A DNA stretch of 5,947 bases from Chromatiaceae bacterium (GCA_016938795.1 JAFGTZ010000401.1:1-5947); one strand, 5' to 3'; shown: positions 1-5,947, counted from the stretch's first letter. Numbers and translations: made by a program. Notes: a model not told the origin generated them from the sequence alone.

Positions 1-153
1 GCCATGCGGCTGCTCTCGGGCGCGGGCTACGGCCTGATGCGACCGCTGATCGACGATGCCAGCATCTGCGGCAGCCTCTTGCGCCGGCGTCTCGCGCCCG
101 TGCTGAGCGCCCTGACCGCCGCGCTCGGACGCTTGCGCGGACTGGATGTCTAG
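1..153 (+). CDS. 3' end of an unrecognised gene (partial)
   Basis: An open frame enters from the left edge in frame 1 and stops at TAG 151-153, giving the last 50 residues of a protein. The tail is rich in Leu, Ala, Gly and Arg, contains one Cys, and ends in LGRLRGLDV. It alternates hydrophobic and arginine residues, as an amphipathic helix would; no motif I can assign is visible. An ATG sits at codon 2, but with nothing upstream to inspect it cannot be told whether this is a start or an internal Met. Codon composition is GC-rich like the rest of the window, which supports real coding. The next gene lies 62 bp downstream on the same strand. Function unknown. Confidence 0.5.
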   Translation, partial: AMRLLSGAGYGLMRPLIDDASICGSLLRRRLAPVLSALTAALGRLRGLDV

Positions 154-202
154 CGCGCCTGGATGCGCTAGGCTATGCCTTGATCCATGGAATCCCGTCT
201 CT

Positions 203-208
203 GGAGGT
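203..208 (+). promoter_or_regulatory. Shine-Dalgarno site of the Uma2 gene
   Basis: GGAGGT lies 7 nt before the ATG at 216, a near-perfect ribosome binding site at ideal spacing. It decides the start: the in-frame ATG at 180 has no such site and would add 12 residues not expected in the family. Confidence 0.85.
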
Positions 209-215
209 CACCCTG

Positions 216-806
216 ATGTCAGCCTTGGCCGAGCAGATCCCTTTCGACGCCGAGTCCTATCTCGCCTGGGAGCGCGAACAGCACGTGAAGCACGAATACC
301 AGCATGGCGAGGTCTACGCCATGGTCGGTGCGCGTCAGGAGCATGTGCTGGTGTCTGGCAATTTCTACAGCGCCCTCAAGCAGCGCCTGCGTGGCGGTCC
401 CTGTCGCGTCTATGTGTCTGACATGAAGCTGCGCGTGGCGGCGGCCGACGCCTTCTACTATCCCGATGTCATGGTGTCCTGCGACGCGCGCGATCATGCC
501 GCGATGCATTATCTGGAGCATCCGACGCTCGTCGTCGAGGTGCTCTCGCCGGGCACCTCGGCCTTTGATCGGGGCGAGAAGGCGCGCAACTACCGTCTGT
601 TGCCCGCGCTGCGCGACTATGTGCTGGTGGATATCGAGGCGCGCAGCCTTGAGGTCTATTGGCGCACCGAGCAGGGCGATTGGGTGTTGCGCGACTGTCG
701 CCCCGAGGAGGGGATCTGTCGCTTCGCCTCGCTGAATGTGAGCCTCTCCTTTGCCGAAATCTTCGAGGATGTCCCGGCCAGTCGAGCGACTCTCGGCGGC
801 GAATAG
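216..806 (+). CDS. Uma2 family (DUF820) putative endonuclease
   Basis: This encodes a 196-residue protein with the hallmarks of the Uma2/DUF820 family, predicted to have the PD-(D/E)XK restriction-endonuclease fold. Visible in order: an N-terminal helix with YLAWE (15-19); the KHEYxxGEVYAM block (25-36) with conserved E32; H43 and N49; SDMKLRV (68-74); YYPDVMV (81-87) with D84; the core strand LVVEVLSPGTSAFD (105-118) with E108; then K122 and Y126 on the following helix. E32, D84, E108 and K122 are the likely metal-binding and catalytic set, and all are present, so the gene looks intact. Length is typical. Known of the family: it is abundant and multi-copy in cyanobacteria and some other bacteria, and its biological role is poorly defined. 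No methyltransferase or antitoxin partner lies beside it. A role in DNA cleavage is inference from the fold. The end converges on the next gene with 12 bp between stops and no obvious terminator. Confidence 0.9.
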   Translation: MSALAEQIPFDAESYLAWEREQHVKHEYQHGEVYAMVGARQEHVLVSGNFYSALKQRLRGGPCRVYVSDMKLRVAAADAFYYPDVMVSCDARDHAAMHYLEHPTLVVEVLSPGTSAFDRGEKARNYRLLPALRDYVLVDIEARSLEVYWRTEQGDWVLRDCRPEEGICRFASLNVSLSFAEIFEDVPASRATLGGE

Positions 807-818
807 GCGAAACTCGGC

Positions 819-1244
819 TCAGGATCGCGCCCGGCGCTTGCGCTCCCGGTAGGCGGCAATGGCCGGCATGAGGCGGTTGAAGGGGAGGGCATCGAGCGAC
901 CCGAAGCGCTCGATGGCGTGGTTCAACAGCGCCGCGATGTCGGGGATGGCGGACGGTCTCGGCCCCTCGGGGTGGAGCAGCTCGGCGAGACCGCGCAGCC
1001 CTCCGAGCTGAAGACGTCGCCCGCGTCCATGCGCCAGGGGCTGCTCTGTGTCGGCGCTCGACTCGTGCAGCACGAAGCGCGCCCCTTGGCGCAGCAGGCG
1101 CTGGAAGTCGGCGCAGCGGGCCTGGGCCATGTCCGAGCGGCAGCCGACGCCCTCGCGCTCGCCAAGACAGAAGCGCGCGGCCTCGGCGCAGCCGCAGTCG
1201 CCGCTGAGGATGGCGCCCTCATGGACGCAGCCGCGCGGGTTCAT
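819..1244 (-). CDS. Small cysteine-rich protein of unknown function
   Basis: This minus-strand frame gives 141 residues from ATG 1244, or 153 from GTG 1280. I do not recognise the family. Counting from ATG 1244, cysteines sit at 6, 17, 19, 26, 35 and 44. The last five follow the regular spacing C-x-C-x6-C-x8-C-x8-C, embedded in AEAARF and LGEREGVGC, which suggests a bound metal or Fe-S cluster. The middle contains a charged helix (DFQRLLRQGARFVLHE) and a glycine motif, QLGGLRGL, followed by an Arg-rich C-terminus (YRERKRRARS). No signal peptide or membrane segment is seen. The frame stays open upstream to TAG 1383-1385 but contains no ATG, GTG or TTG above 1280. Neither start has a good Shine-Dalgarno site. 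ATG 1244 is preferred because a likely extended -10 element ends at 1284 and would place the transcript start below the GTG. It is probably last in the grxC-hslR direction. The plus-strand frame over this stretch is longer but lacks protein-like conservation patterns. Confidence 0.7.
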   Translation of the reverse strand: MNPRGCVHEGAILSGDCGCAEAARFCLGEREGVGCRSDMAQARCADFQRLLRQGARFVLHESSADTEQPLAHGRGRRLQLGGLRGLAELLHPEGPRPSAIPDIAALLNHAIERFGSLDALPFNRLMPAIAAYRERKRRARS

Positions 1245-1283
1245 GGCCGCATAGGTCTCGCGATAGGCCTCGCTGTCCACGCT

Positions 1284-1292
1284 TTTATACCA
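1284..1292 (-). promoter_or_regulatory. Possible extended -10 promoter for the Cys-rich gene
   Basis: Reading the minus strand, TGGTATAAA matches the extended -10 pattern TGnTATAAT at eight of nine positions. It lies in an AT-rich pocket within GC-rich DNA. No good -35 hexamer is visible 17 bp upstream, which is tolerated for extended -10 promoters. Initiation about 7 nt downstream would fall near 1277, leaving a leader of roughly 30 nt before ATG 1244. This is inferred from sequence only, and the AT-rich block may instead be the end of a repeat element. Confidence 0.35.
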
Positions 1293-1347
1293 ATCGCAAA
1301 TCAGTTTTTGGGTTTTCCCCGACTGCTCCGGGCTGGGCGCTGGCCAC

Positions 1348-1373
1348 GGGGGACGGACGTGAATCCATCCCCC
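1348..1373. repeat. Imperfect inverted repeat (hairpin)
   Basis: GGGGGA (1348-1353) pairs with TCCCCC (1368-1373), and GGA (1355-1357) pairs with TCC (1364-1366). One C/A mismatch lies between the two paired blocks, and the loop is CGTGAA. That makes a GC-rich 9-pair stem around a 6-nt loop. It sits downstream of hslR on the minus strand, but no U-run follows on that strand, so it is not a canonical intrinsic terminator. It could stabilise the 3' end of the grxC-hslR message, or be part of a dispersed REP-like repeat. The latter is inferred from general resemblance only. Confidence 0.6.
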
Positions 1374-1408
1374 CAGTCCTCCCTAACAAACCTTGGGCGA
1401 TGGATGGC

Positions 1409-1807
1409 TCAAGAATCGTCCAGGGTGCCGGTAAAACGCTCGATCTGGCGCCGATCACGCTTGGTCGGGCGTCCCGCCCGATCCTGCCCGAGACCGGTCT
1501 CGCGACGCGCGCGGGCCAGCTCCTGACGCCGCAGCCGGCTCTCCTCGCACTCCACATAGAGCGCTGCCGCCTCGGGCGCGCCGCGCCGTTGACGATCCAA
1601 CGCCACCACCTCAATCTCCCAGCTCAGGGCGCCCTTGTGAATTTCCAAGCGGGCGCCGGGGCGGATGACGCGGCTGGGCTTGGCGCGCTGGCCGTTCACC
1701 TGGACCTTGCCGCCGTTGACGGCCTCAATGGCGAGCTGGCGGGTTTTGAAAAAACGCGCCGCCCAGAGCCACTTGTCGAGGCGCTGTTCGCTCAGCGGCT
1801 CGCTCAT
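1409..1807 (-). CDS. hslR: Ribosome-associated heat shock protein Hsp15 (S4 domain)
   Basis: This encodes a 132-residue homologue of E. coli Hsp15 (133 aa). The S4 RNA-binding domain spans about residues 9-60: RLDKWLWAARFFKTR (9-23), then GGKVQVNGQRAKPSR and the RPGARLEI strand. The middle holds DRQRRGAPEAAALY, and the basic tail has GRPTKRDRR (112-120) followed by IERF, matching the RPDKKERR tail of the E. coli protein. Known role: Hsp15 binds free 50S subunits that carry a nascent chain with peptidyl-tRNA after premature subunit dissociation, helping recycle them; it is heat-induced in E. coli. It is cytosolic. The ATG at 1805-1807 overlaps the grxC stop (ATGA), so translation is probably coupled to grxC. 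No heat-shock (sigma-32) promoter is visible directly upstream because the start lies inside grxC. Confidence 0.95.
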   Translation of the reverse strand: MSEPLSEQRLDKWLWAARFFKTRQLAIEAVNGGKVQVNGQRAKPSRVIRPGARLEIHKGALSWEIEVVALDRQRRGAPEAAALYVECEESRLRRQELARARRETGLGQDRAGRPTKRDRRQIERFTGTLDDS

Positions 1808-2058
1808 GCCTCAAGCAGCGGGTCGAGTTCGCCAAAGCTGTCGAGTTCGGCCATGTCGTCGTAGCCGCCGATGTGACGCTCATTGATGAAGATCTGCGGC
1901 ACGGTGTGGCGTCCGCTGCGCTCGATCATGGACTGACGTTGCTCGGGGTTGTCGTCGATGGGAATCTCCTCGAAGGTAACGCCCTTGCGCTTCAGCAGGC
2001 GGCGCGCGCGGTCGCAATAGGGGCAGCTTTGGGTGGTGTACACAAGAATCCGTGGCAT
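1804..2058 (-). CDS. grxC: Glutaredoxin 3 (GrxC type)
   Basis: This encodes an 84-residue dithiol glutaredoxin, close to the 83 residues of E. coli Grx3. The thioredoxin-fold strand RILVYTT leads into the active site C12-P13-Y14-C15. The cis-proline motif TVP (52-54) and glutathione-binding GGYDD (64-68) are present, so all redox and glutathione-contact elements are intact. It would reduce protein disulfides and glutathione mixed disulfides in the cytosol, using glutathione and NADPH via glutathione reductase. The start at ATG 2058 is chosen for family length and an AAGGGA site 9 nt upstream; the longer in-frame start at 2157 would add 33 unrelated residues. It is the first gene of the minus-strand cluster, overlapping hslR by 4 bp, and is divergent from pepN. 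Confidence 0.96.
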   Translation of the reverse strand: MPRILVYTTQSCPYCDRARRLLKRKGVTFEEIPIDDNPEQRQSMIERSGRHTVPQIFINERHIGGYDDMAELDSFGELDPLLEA

Positions 2059-2189
2059 GAGAATGCATCCCTTGGTGGATGTTGAACTAATGCGCCTTGT
2101 TCGGCATTGCAAAGCAGGCGCGCGAACAGGAAGATGAGGGCTTGCCGAGTGCGCCATGCGGCAGCCGGGATTTAATCCAAGAGACCATC
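2059..2189. promoter_or_regulatory. Divergent promoter region between grxC and pepN
   Basis: This 131-bp spacer separates the start codons of two divergent genes and must carry promoters for both. It includes lower-GC patches (around 2081-2095 and 2170-2182). TTGAAC at 2082-2087 resembles a plus-strand -35, but the hexamer 17 bp on (CATTGC) is a poor -10, so no confident promoter can be placed. On the minus strand the grxC leader contains CATCC-ACCAAG-GGATG (2065-2080), a 5-bp inverted repeat that overlaps the AAGGGA ribosome binding site. Confidence 0.55.
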
Positions 2190-4832
2190 ATGTATCGCAA
2201 CGACCCCCATCCTGTCTATCTTGCCGAGTATCGGCCCCCGGAGTTTCTCATTGAAAGCGTGGATCTGCGCGTCGAACTCGACCCCGCGCTCACCTGGGTG
2301 GAATCCGAGCTGCTGCTGAGGCGCAATCCGGCCGCGACGCGCGGCGCGGGTGATCTGCGTCTCGATGGCGAGGGGCTGGAGCTGGCCTGGGTGGCCATCG
2401 ACGGGCGCGCCCTCGACCCGGCGGAATATGCGCTTGATGATCAGGGGCTGGTCATCCATCGGGTGGCCGACCGCTTCCGGCTGCGCACCCGGGTGGCCAT
2501 CCACCCCGAGCGCAACACCGCGCTCGAAGGGCTCTATCAGTCGGGCACGATGCTCTGCACCCAGTGCGAGGCCGAGGGGTTTCGGCGCATCACCTATTTT
2601 CTCGACCGCCCGGATGTGATGGCGCGCTTCACCACCACTCTCATCGCCGATGCCGCGCGTTATCCGGTGCTGCTCGCCAACGGTAACCCGGTCGAGTCGC
2701 GCCGGCTCGAGGCTGGGCGTCATCTGGCCGTCTGGCACGACCCCTTTCCCAAACCCTGCTATCTGTTCGCCCTGGTGGTGGGCGATCTGAGCCTGGTCGA
2801 GGACCGTTTCACCACCTGCTCGGGGCGCGAGATTGCGCTGCGGCTCTATGTGGAGCCGCGCAACCTCGACAAGTGTGATCACGCCATGCGTTCGCTCAAG
2901 CAGGCCATGCGCTGGGACGAGGAGCGATTCGGGCGCGAGTACGACCTCGACATCTTCATGATCGTGGCGGTCAGCCATTTCAACATGGGCGCCATGGAGA
3001 ACAAGGGGCTCAACATCTTCAACGACAAGTACGTGCTCGCGCGACCCGACACCGCGACTGACTCCGATTTCCAGCACATCGAGGGAGTGATCGGGCACGA
3101 GTATTTCCACAACTGGAGCGGCAATCGCGTCACCTGCCGCGACTGGTTTCAGCTCAGCCTCAAGGAAGGCTTCACCGTCTATCGCGATCAGGAATTCTCC
3201 GCCGACATGGGCTCGCGCGCGGTCAAGCGCATTCAGGACGTGCGTCTGCTGCGCACCCACCAGTTCGCCGAGGACGCGAGCCCCATGGCCCATCCGGTGC
3301 GTCCCGAGTCCTATATCGAGATCAACAACTTCTACACCACCACGGTCTACGAGAAGGGCGCCGAACTGGTGCGCATGCTCGCCACCCTGCTCGGTCCCGA
3401 GACCTTCCGGCAGGCGACCGATGACTATTTCGAGCGTTTCGACGGCCAGGCGGTGACCACCGAGGACTTTGTGCGCTGCATGGAAGACGCCAGCGGTCGC
3501 GATCTCGGTCAGTTTCGTCTCTGGTACTCGCAGGCCGGCACCCCCGAGCTGCACATCGAGGCCGAGTATCAGGCCGAGGCCGGCGTCTACGCGCTGCGTC
3601 TGCGCCAGCACACGCCGCCCAGCCCCGGCCAGCGGCTCAAGGCGCCGCTGCATCTCCCCGTGGAACTGGCGCTCTTCGACGCCGAGGGGCGCGAGCTGCC
3701 GCTGCGGCTGGCCGGAGAGGCGCACCCGCACCCGCCTGGGCCGCGCGTGCTGGAGCTGACCGAGGCCGAGGCGGTCTGGCGCTTCGAGGATCTGCCCGAG
3801 CGCCCGGTGCCCTCGCTGCTGCGCGGACTGAGCGCGCCGGTGAAGCTCCAGTTCGAGGCCAGCGACGCCGATCTGCTCTTTCTGCTCAGGCACGATTCGG
3901 ACGGCTTCAACCGCTGGGACAGCGCCCAAACCCTGTGGCAGCGGCTGCTGCTTGGCCTGGTGGAGTCGCCCGAGCGCCCCATCCCTGAGTCACTGATCGA
4001 GGCGCTGCGCCCGCTGCTCGATGGCTCCGAGACCGATCCCGCCCTGCTGGCCGAGGTACTGACCCTGCCGAGCGAGGCCTATCTGGGTGATCAGATGCGG
4101 GTGGTGGATGTCGAGGGCATCGCGCGCGCGCGTGCGACCCTGGAGCGCGTCATCGGCGAGCGTCTCGGCCCCGATCTGGCGGCGCTCTGCCGTGAGCTGC
4201 GCGAATGTGGCGACTACAGTCTGGAGCCCGAGGCGATCGGACGCCGCGCGCTGCGCAACCGCGCGCTGGAGTATCTGGCGCGCGCCGGCAATGCCGAGGG
4301 GCTTGCGCTTTGTCGCGCCCAGTTCGAGCAGGCGCACAACATGACCGATCAGCTCGCCGCCCTGCGTCTGCTCTTTGACGAGGGCGGCGCCGAGGGCGAG
4401 GCGGCGCTGGCTAGCTTTCACGCCCGCTGGCGCGAGGATTTGCTGGTGCTCGACAAATGGTTCGCGCTGCAGGCCGCGAGCCGTCGCACCGACACCCTGG
4501 CGCGGGTCATGGCGCTCGGCAGTCATGCCGATTTCACGCTGCGCAATCCCAATCGGGTGCGCGCCCTGGTTGGCACCTTCAGCACTAACAACCCGGCGCG
4601 CTTTCACGACGCCGAGGGCGGCGGCTATCGTTTCCTTGCCGACTGCGTGCTCGAACTCGATGCCCTCAATCCGCAGATTGCCGCGCGCCTGCTGCGCCCC
4701 CTGGTGCGCTGGCGCCGCTTCGATGCGCGCCGTCAGGCCCTGATGCGCGCCGAAATCGAGCGCGTGGTGGCGCGCCCCCGGCTGTCGCGCGATCTCTATG
4801 AGGTGGCCTCCAAGGCCCTGGCCGCAGACTGA
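2190..4832 (+). CDS. pepN: Aminopeptidase N (M1 family zinc metallopeptidase)
   Basis: This encodes an 880-residue protein, like E. coli PepN (870 aa). It removes N-terminal residues from peptides in the cytosol, acting late in protein turnover. The N-terminal beta domain occupies about residues 1-200 and opens with EYRPPEFLIESVDLRVELD, as in the family. The thermolysin-like catalytic domain (about 200-445) carries the exopeptidase motif GAMEN (267-271), which binds the free amino terminus. Zinc ligands are HEYFH (H303, H307) and E326 in LKEG; E304 is the catalytic glutamate, and Y387 in TTVYEKGAE is the transition-state tyrosine. All align with the E. coli residues at a constant offset of +6. 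A beta domain (about 446-550) and the long helical C-terminal domain follow, without a frameshift. ATG 2190 is chosen because homology begins there; the in-frame ATG at 2097 would add 31 unrelated residues. A purine-rich AAGAGA lies just upstream. lptF follows after 14 bp, so co-transcription is likely. Confidence 0.98.
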   Translation: MYRNDPHPVYLAEYRPPEFLIESVDLRVELDPALTWVESELLLRRNPAATRGAGDLRLDGEGLELAWVAIDGRALDPAEYALDDQGLVIHRVADRFRLRTRVAIHPERNTALEGLYQSGTMLCTQCEAEGFRRITYFLDRPDVMARFTTTLIADAARYPVLLANGNPVESRRLEAGRHLAVWHDPFPKPCYLFALVVGDLSLVEDRFTTCSGREIALRLYVEPRNLDKCDHAMRSLKQAMRWDEERFGREYDLDIFMIVAVSHFNMGAMENKGLNIFNDKYVLARPDTATDSDFQHIEGVIGHEYFHNWSGNRVTCRDWFQLSLKEGFTVYRDQEFSADMGSRAVKRIQDVRLLRTHQFAEDASPMAHPVRPESYIEINNFYTTTVYEKGAELVRMLATLLGPETFRQATDDYFERFDGQAVTTEDFVRCMEDASGRDLGQFRLWYSQAGTPELHIEAEYQAEAGVYALRLRQHTPPSPGQRLKAPLHLPVELALFDAEGRELPLRLAGEAHPHPPGPRVLELTEAEAVWRFEDLPERPVPSLLRGLSAPVKLQFEASDADLLFLLRHDSDGFNRWDSAQTLWQRLLLGLVESPERPIPESLIEALRPLLDGSETDPALLAEVLTLPSEAYLGDQMRVVDVEGIARARATLERVIGERLGPDLAALCRELRECGDYSLEPEAIGRRALRNRALEYLARAGNAEGLALCRAQFEQAHNMTDQLAALRLLFDEGGAEGEAALASFHARWREDLLVLDKWFALQAASRRTDTLARVMALGSHADFTLRNPNRVRALVGTFSTNNPARFHDAEGGGYRFLADCVLELDALNPQIAARLLRPLVRWRRFDARRQALMRAEIERVVARPRLSRDLYEVASKALAAD

Positions 4833-4846
4833 GCGCATCCTTCGCC

Positions 4847-5947
4847 ATGCTGGGTATCGTCGATCGCTATCTGTTGCGCGAGGTCATGGCACTCTTTCTC
4901 GCCATCCTGCTGGTGGTGGTGCTGGTGGTCTCGAGCGTGCTTTTTCTGCGCACCCTCGAAGAGGTGAATGTTGGGGCCTTGAGCCTGGGACTGGTGTTGC
5001 GCTTTCTTGGCTTGCAAGTGCTGCGCGACAGCGCAAGTCTCTTGCCGCCGGTGTTTTTTCTGGCCGTGCTGGTCACCCTCAGTCGTCTCTCGCACGACAG
5101 CGAGCTGATCGCGCTTCAGGCAAGCGGCATCGGTTCCAGGCGGCTCTATCGCGCGCTGCTCCTGCTCGCGCTGCCGGTGGCGTTGCTCACCGCAATCCTC
5201 TCGCTCTGGTTGCAGCCCTGGGCGGCGGGTGGGATTCAGAAGATTCGTCTGGAACAAAAGGATCAGGCAACCCAGATTGCCGGACTTCAGCCGGGGCGCT
5301 TCTATGTCGAGGAAGGCGGTCGGGTGGTGGTCTATATCGGCGCCATGGATCGCCAGCGCGCGCTTGGCGATGTCTTCATTCTTGATCGACGCGGCGGCGG
5401 CAGTCAGTTGGTGGTGAGTCAGGGCGGGCGCCATCGCCTGGAAGAGGCGACGGGGGATCATCTTGTCACGCTCACTGAGGGACGGCGCTTCGATGGCGAG
5501 CCTGGCACGGGCGCCTTTCTGATCGGCGAGTTCGAGGAGTACCAGATTCGCATTCGCGCCAATGGTCCGGTGCGCGAGATCGGGCGCAAGCGCACCACCA
5601 CACCCACGCACGAATTGCGGATTGAGGATCGCGCCGAGCGCACCGAGTTCGAACATCGGCTGGGCGCGCCCCTGGCCATCTTTACCCTGCTGCTGCTTGC
5701 CGTGCCACTGGTGAATGGCTCGCCCCGGCAATCCACCTCGGGGCGCATTCTGCTCGCCCTGCTGGCCTATCTGTGTTTTTTCAATCTCCAGCGGCTGGCC
5801 GAGCACTGGCTGGCCACCGGCGTTACCCCCGGCTGGCTGGGCAGTCTCTGGTATCAGGCGGTCATTCTGCTCATGGTCTATTTCGCCCTGCTACCGGGCA
5901 GCCTCTGGATGCGCCGTCTGACCAAGGGGCTGCGCCGGGGCGCGCGC
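4847..5947 (+). CDS. lptF: LPS export permease subunit LptF (3' end cut by window edge)
   Basis: The frame from ATG 4847 stays open for 367 codons to the last base, so the stop lies beyond the window. E. coli LptF is 366 residues, so almost the whole protein is present. With LptG and the ATPase LptB it forms the inner-membrane ABC transporter that extracts lipopolysaccharide and feeds it to LptC/LptA for outer-membrane delivery. The start MLGIVDRYLLREV matches the family's RYL-RE beginning. Six likely membrane segments are seen: about 15-35, 63-79, 100-124, 273-291, 300-320 and 333-353. The cytoplasmic coupling motif SHDSELIALQASGIG (82-96) follows TM2 and should contact LptB. The periplasmic beta-jellyroll lies between TM3 and TM4 (about 125-265), with YVEEGGRVVVYI, DVFILDRRG and TLTEGRRFDG as in homologues. 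No good Shine-Dalgarno precedes the ATG, so coupling to pepN is plausible. lptG is expected next. Confidence 0.94.
   Translation, partial: MLGIVDRYLLREVMALFLAILLVVVLVVSSVLFLRTLEEVNVGALSLGLVLRFLGLQVLRDSASLLPPVFFLAVLVTLSRLSHDSELIALQASGIGSRRLYRALLLLALPVALLTAILSLWLQPWAAGGIQKIRLEQKDQATQIAGLQPGRFYVEEGGRVVVYIGAMDRQRALGDVFILDRRGGGSQLVVSQGGRHRLEEATGDHLVTLTEGRRFDGEPGTGAFLIGEFEEYQIRIRANGPVREIGRKRTTTPTHELRIEDRAERTEFEHRLGAPLAIFTLLLLAVPLVNGSPRQSTSGRILLALLAYLCFFNLQRLAEHWLATGVTPGWLGSLWYQAVILLMVYFALLPGSLWMRRLTKGLRRGAR

Larger units (their letters stand above)
1281..1408. other. Intergenic gap with AT-rich block and hairpin
   Basis: This non-coding gap lies between the hslR stop and the Cys-rich gene. It has two parts. 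Bases 1283-1316 are strikingly AT-rich, with runs of T (TTTTATACC, TTTTTGGGTTTTCCCC). Bases 1321-1390 are GC-rich and contain a strong imperfect hairpin (listed separately). The 5-bp arms GACTG (1321-1325) and CAGTC (1374-1378) loosely bracket the hairpin. The composition shift suggests an inserted intergenic repeat or a small element, but no target-site duplication or long terminal inverted repeat was found by eye. Confidence 0.5.

Noticed and set aside
807..818. Bidirectional terminator between the convergent Uma2 and Cys-rich genes
   Set aside because: Only 12 bp separate the stops and no inverted repeat with a T-run was found there or just inside the gene ends.
216..1280. Uma2 plus Cys-rich gene as a toxin-antitoxin or defence pair
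   Set aside because: The genes are convergent, not co-transcribed, and there is no known pairing between such proteins. Nothing in the sequence links them beyond adjacency.
1348..1373. Hairpin as an intrinsic terminator for grxC-hslR
   Set aside because: The stem is strong, but no U-run follows it on the minus strand; the next bases are GC-rich. It is listed as a repeat/hairpin instead.
918..1526. Plus-strand open frame of 202 codons across the Cys-rich gene and into hslR
   Set aside because: It crosses the intergenic hairpin and overlaps the 3' end of the certain hslR gene. Its translation is Ala/Arg-rich with no motif, while the minus-strand frame shows ordered cysteine motifs.
1285..1614. 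Minus-strand 109-codon frame overlapping hslR in another frame
   Set aside because: It overlaps hslR on the same strand in a different frame and is Arg/Trp-rich without a recognisable domain.
2172..3929. Long open frame (585 codons) antisense to pepN
   Set aside because: It lies wholly opposite pepN, whose catalytic motifs are intact. The translation is low-complexity, rich in Gly, Val, Leu, His and Arg, as expected from the reverse of GC-rich codons with few stops.
3990..4838. Antisense open frame (282 codons) opposite the 3' half of pepN
   Set aside because: Same explanation: a GC-rich shadow of a well-identified gene, with no recognisable motif.
4796..5806. Antisense open frame (336 codons) opposite lptF
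   Set aside because: The plus strand encodes a clear LptF with membrane segments and jellyroll. The antisense translation is hydrophilic, Gln/His-rich and lacks any family feature.

Overview
The window is a compact, high-GC stretch of bacterial chromosome carrying ordinary housekeeping genes with some accessory material at the left. Its gene content (PepN of the E. coli type, Hsp15/HslR, Grx3-type glutaredoxin, LptF) points to a Gram-negative gammaproteobacterium. The GC-rich codon use together with a stand-alone Uma2-family gene makes a purple sulfur bacterium (Chromatiales) my best guess. That guess is inference; nothing in the sequence fixes a genus.

Layout, left to right. Bases 1-153 hold the 3' end of an unrecognised plus-strand gene. 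Bases 216-806 encode an intact Uma2 (DUF820) putative nuclease with a strong ribosome binding site. It converges, with only 12 bp between stop codons, on a minus-strand gene cluster that reads right to left: grxC (2058-1804), hslR (1807-1409, overlapping the grxC stop as ATGA), a 128-164 bp gap with an AT-rich block and a strong imperfect hairpin, and then a small cysteine-rich protein (start at 1244 or 1280, stop at 819) that I cannot name. Bases 2059-2189 are a divergent promoter region. On its right, plus-strand pepN (2190-4832) is followed 14 bp later by lptF (4847 onward), which runs off the right edge with nearly its whole length present.

Functionally, grxC and hslR look like a translationally coupled pair of stress and protein-quality genes: thiol redox, and rescue of stalled 50S subunits carrying nascent chains. 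pepN supplies cytosolic peptide turnover. lptF is one of the two membrane subunits of the LPS-exporting LptB2FG transporter, and lptG would be expected just beyond the window. No tRNA, rRNA, CRISPR array, complete insertion sequence or phage gene was seen.

I found no convincing novel multi-gene system. The items most worth a second look are the cysteine-rich unknown protein, the AT-rich/hairpin block in front of it, and the pepN-lptF arrangement.
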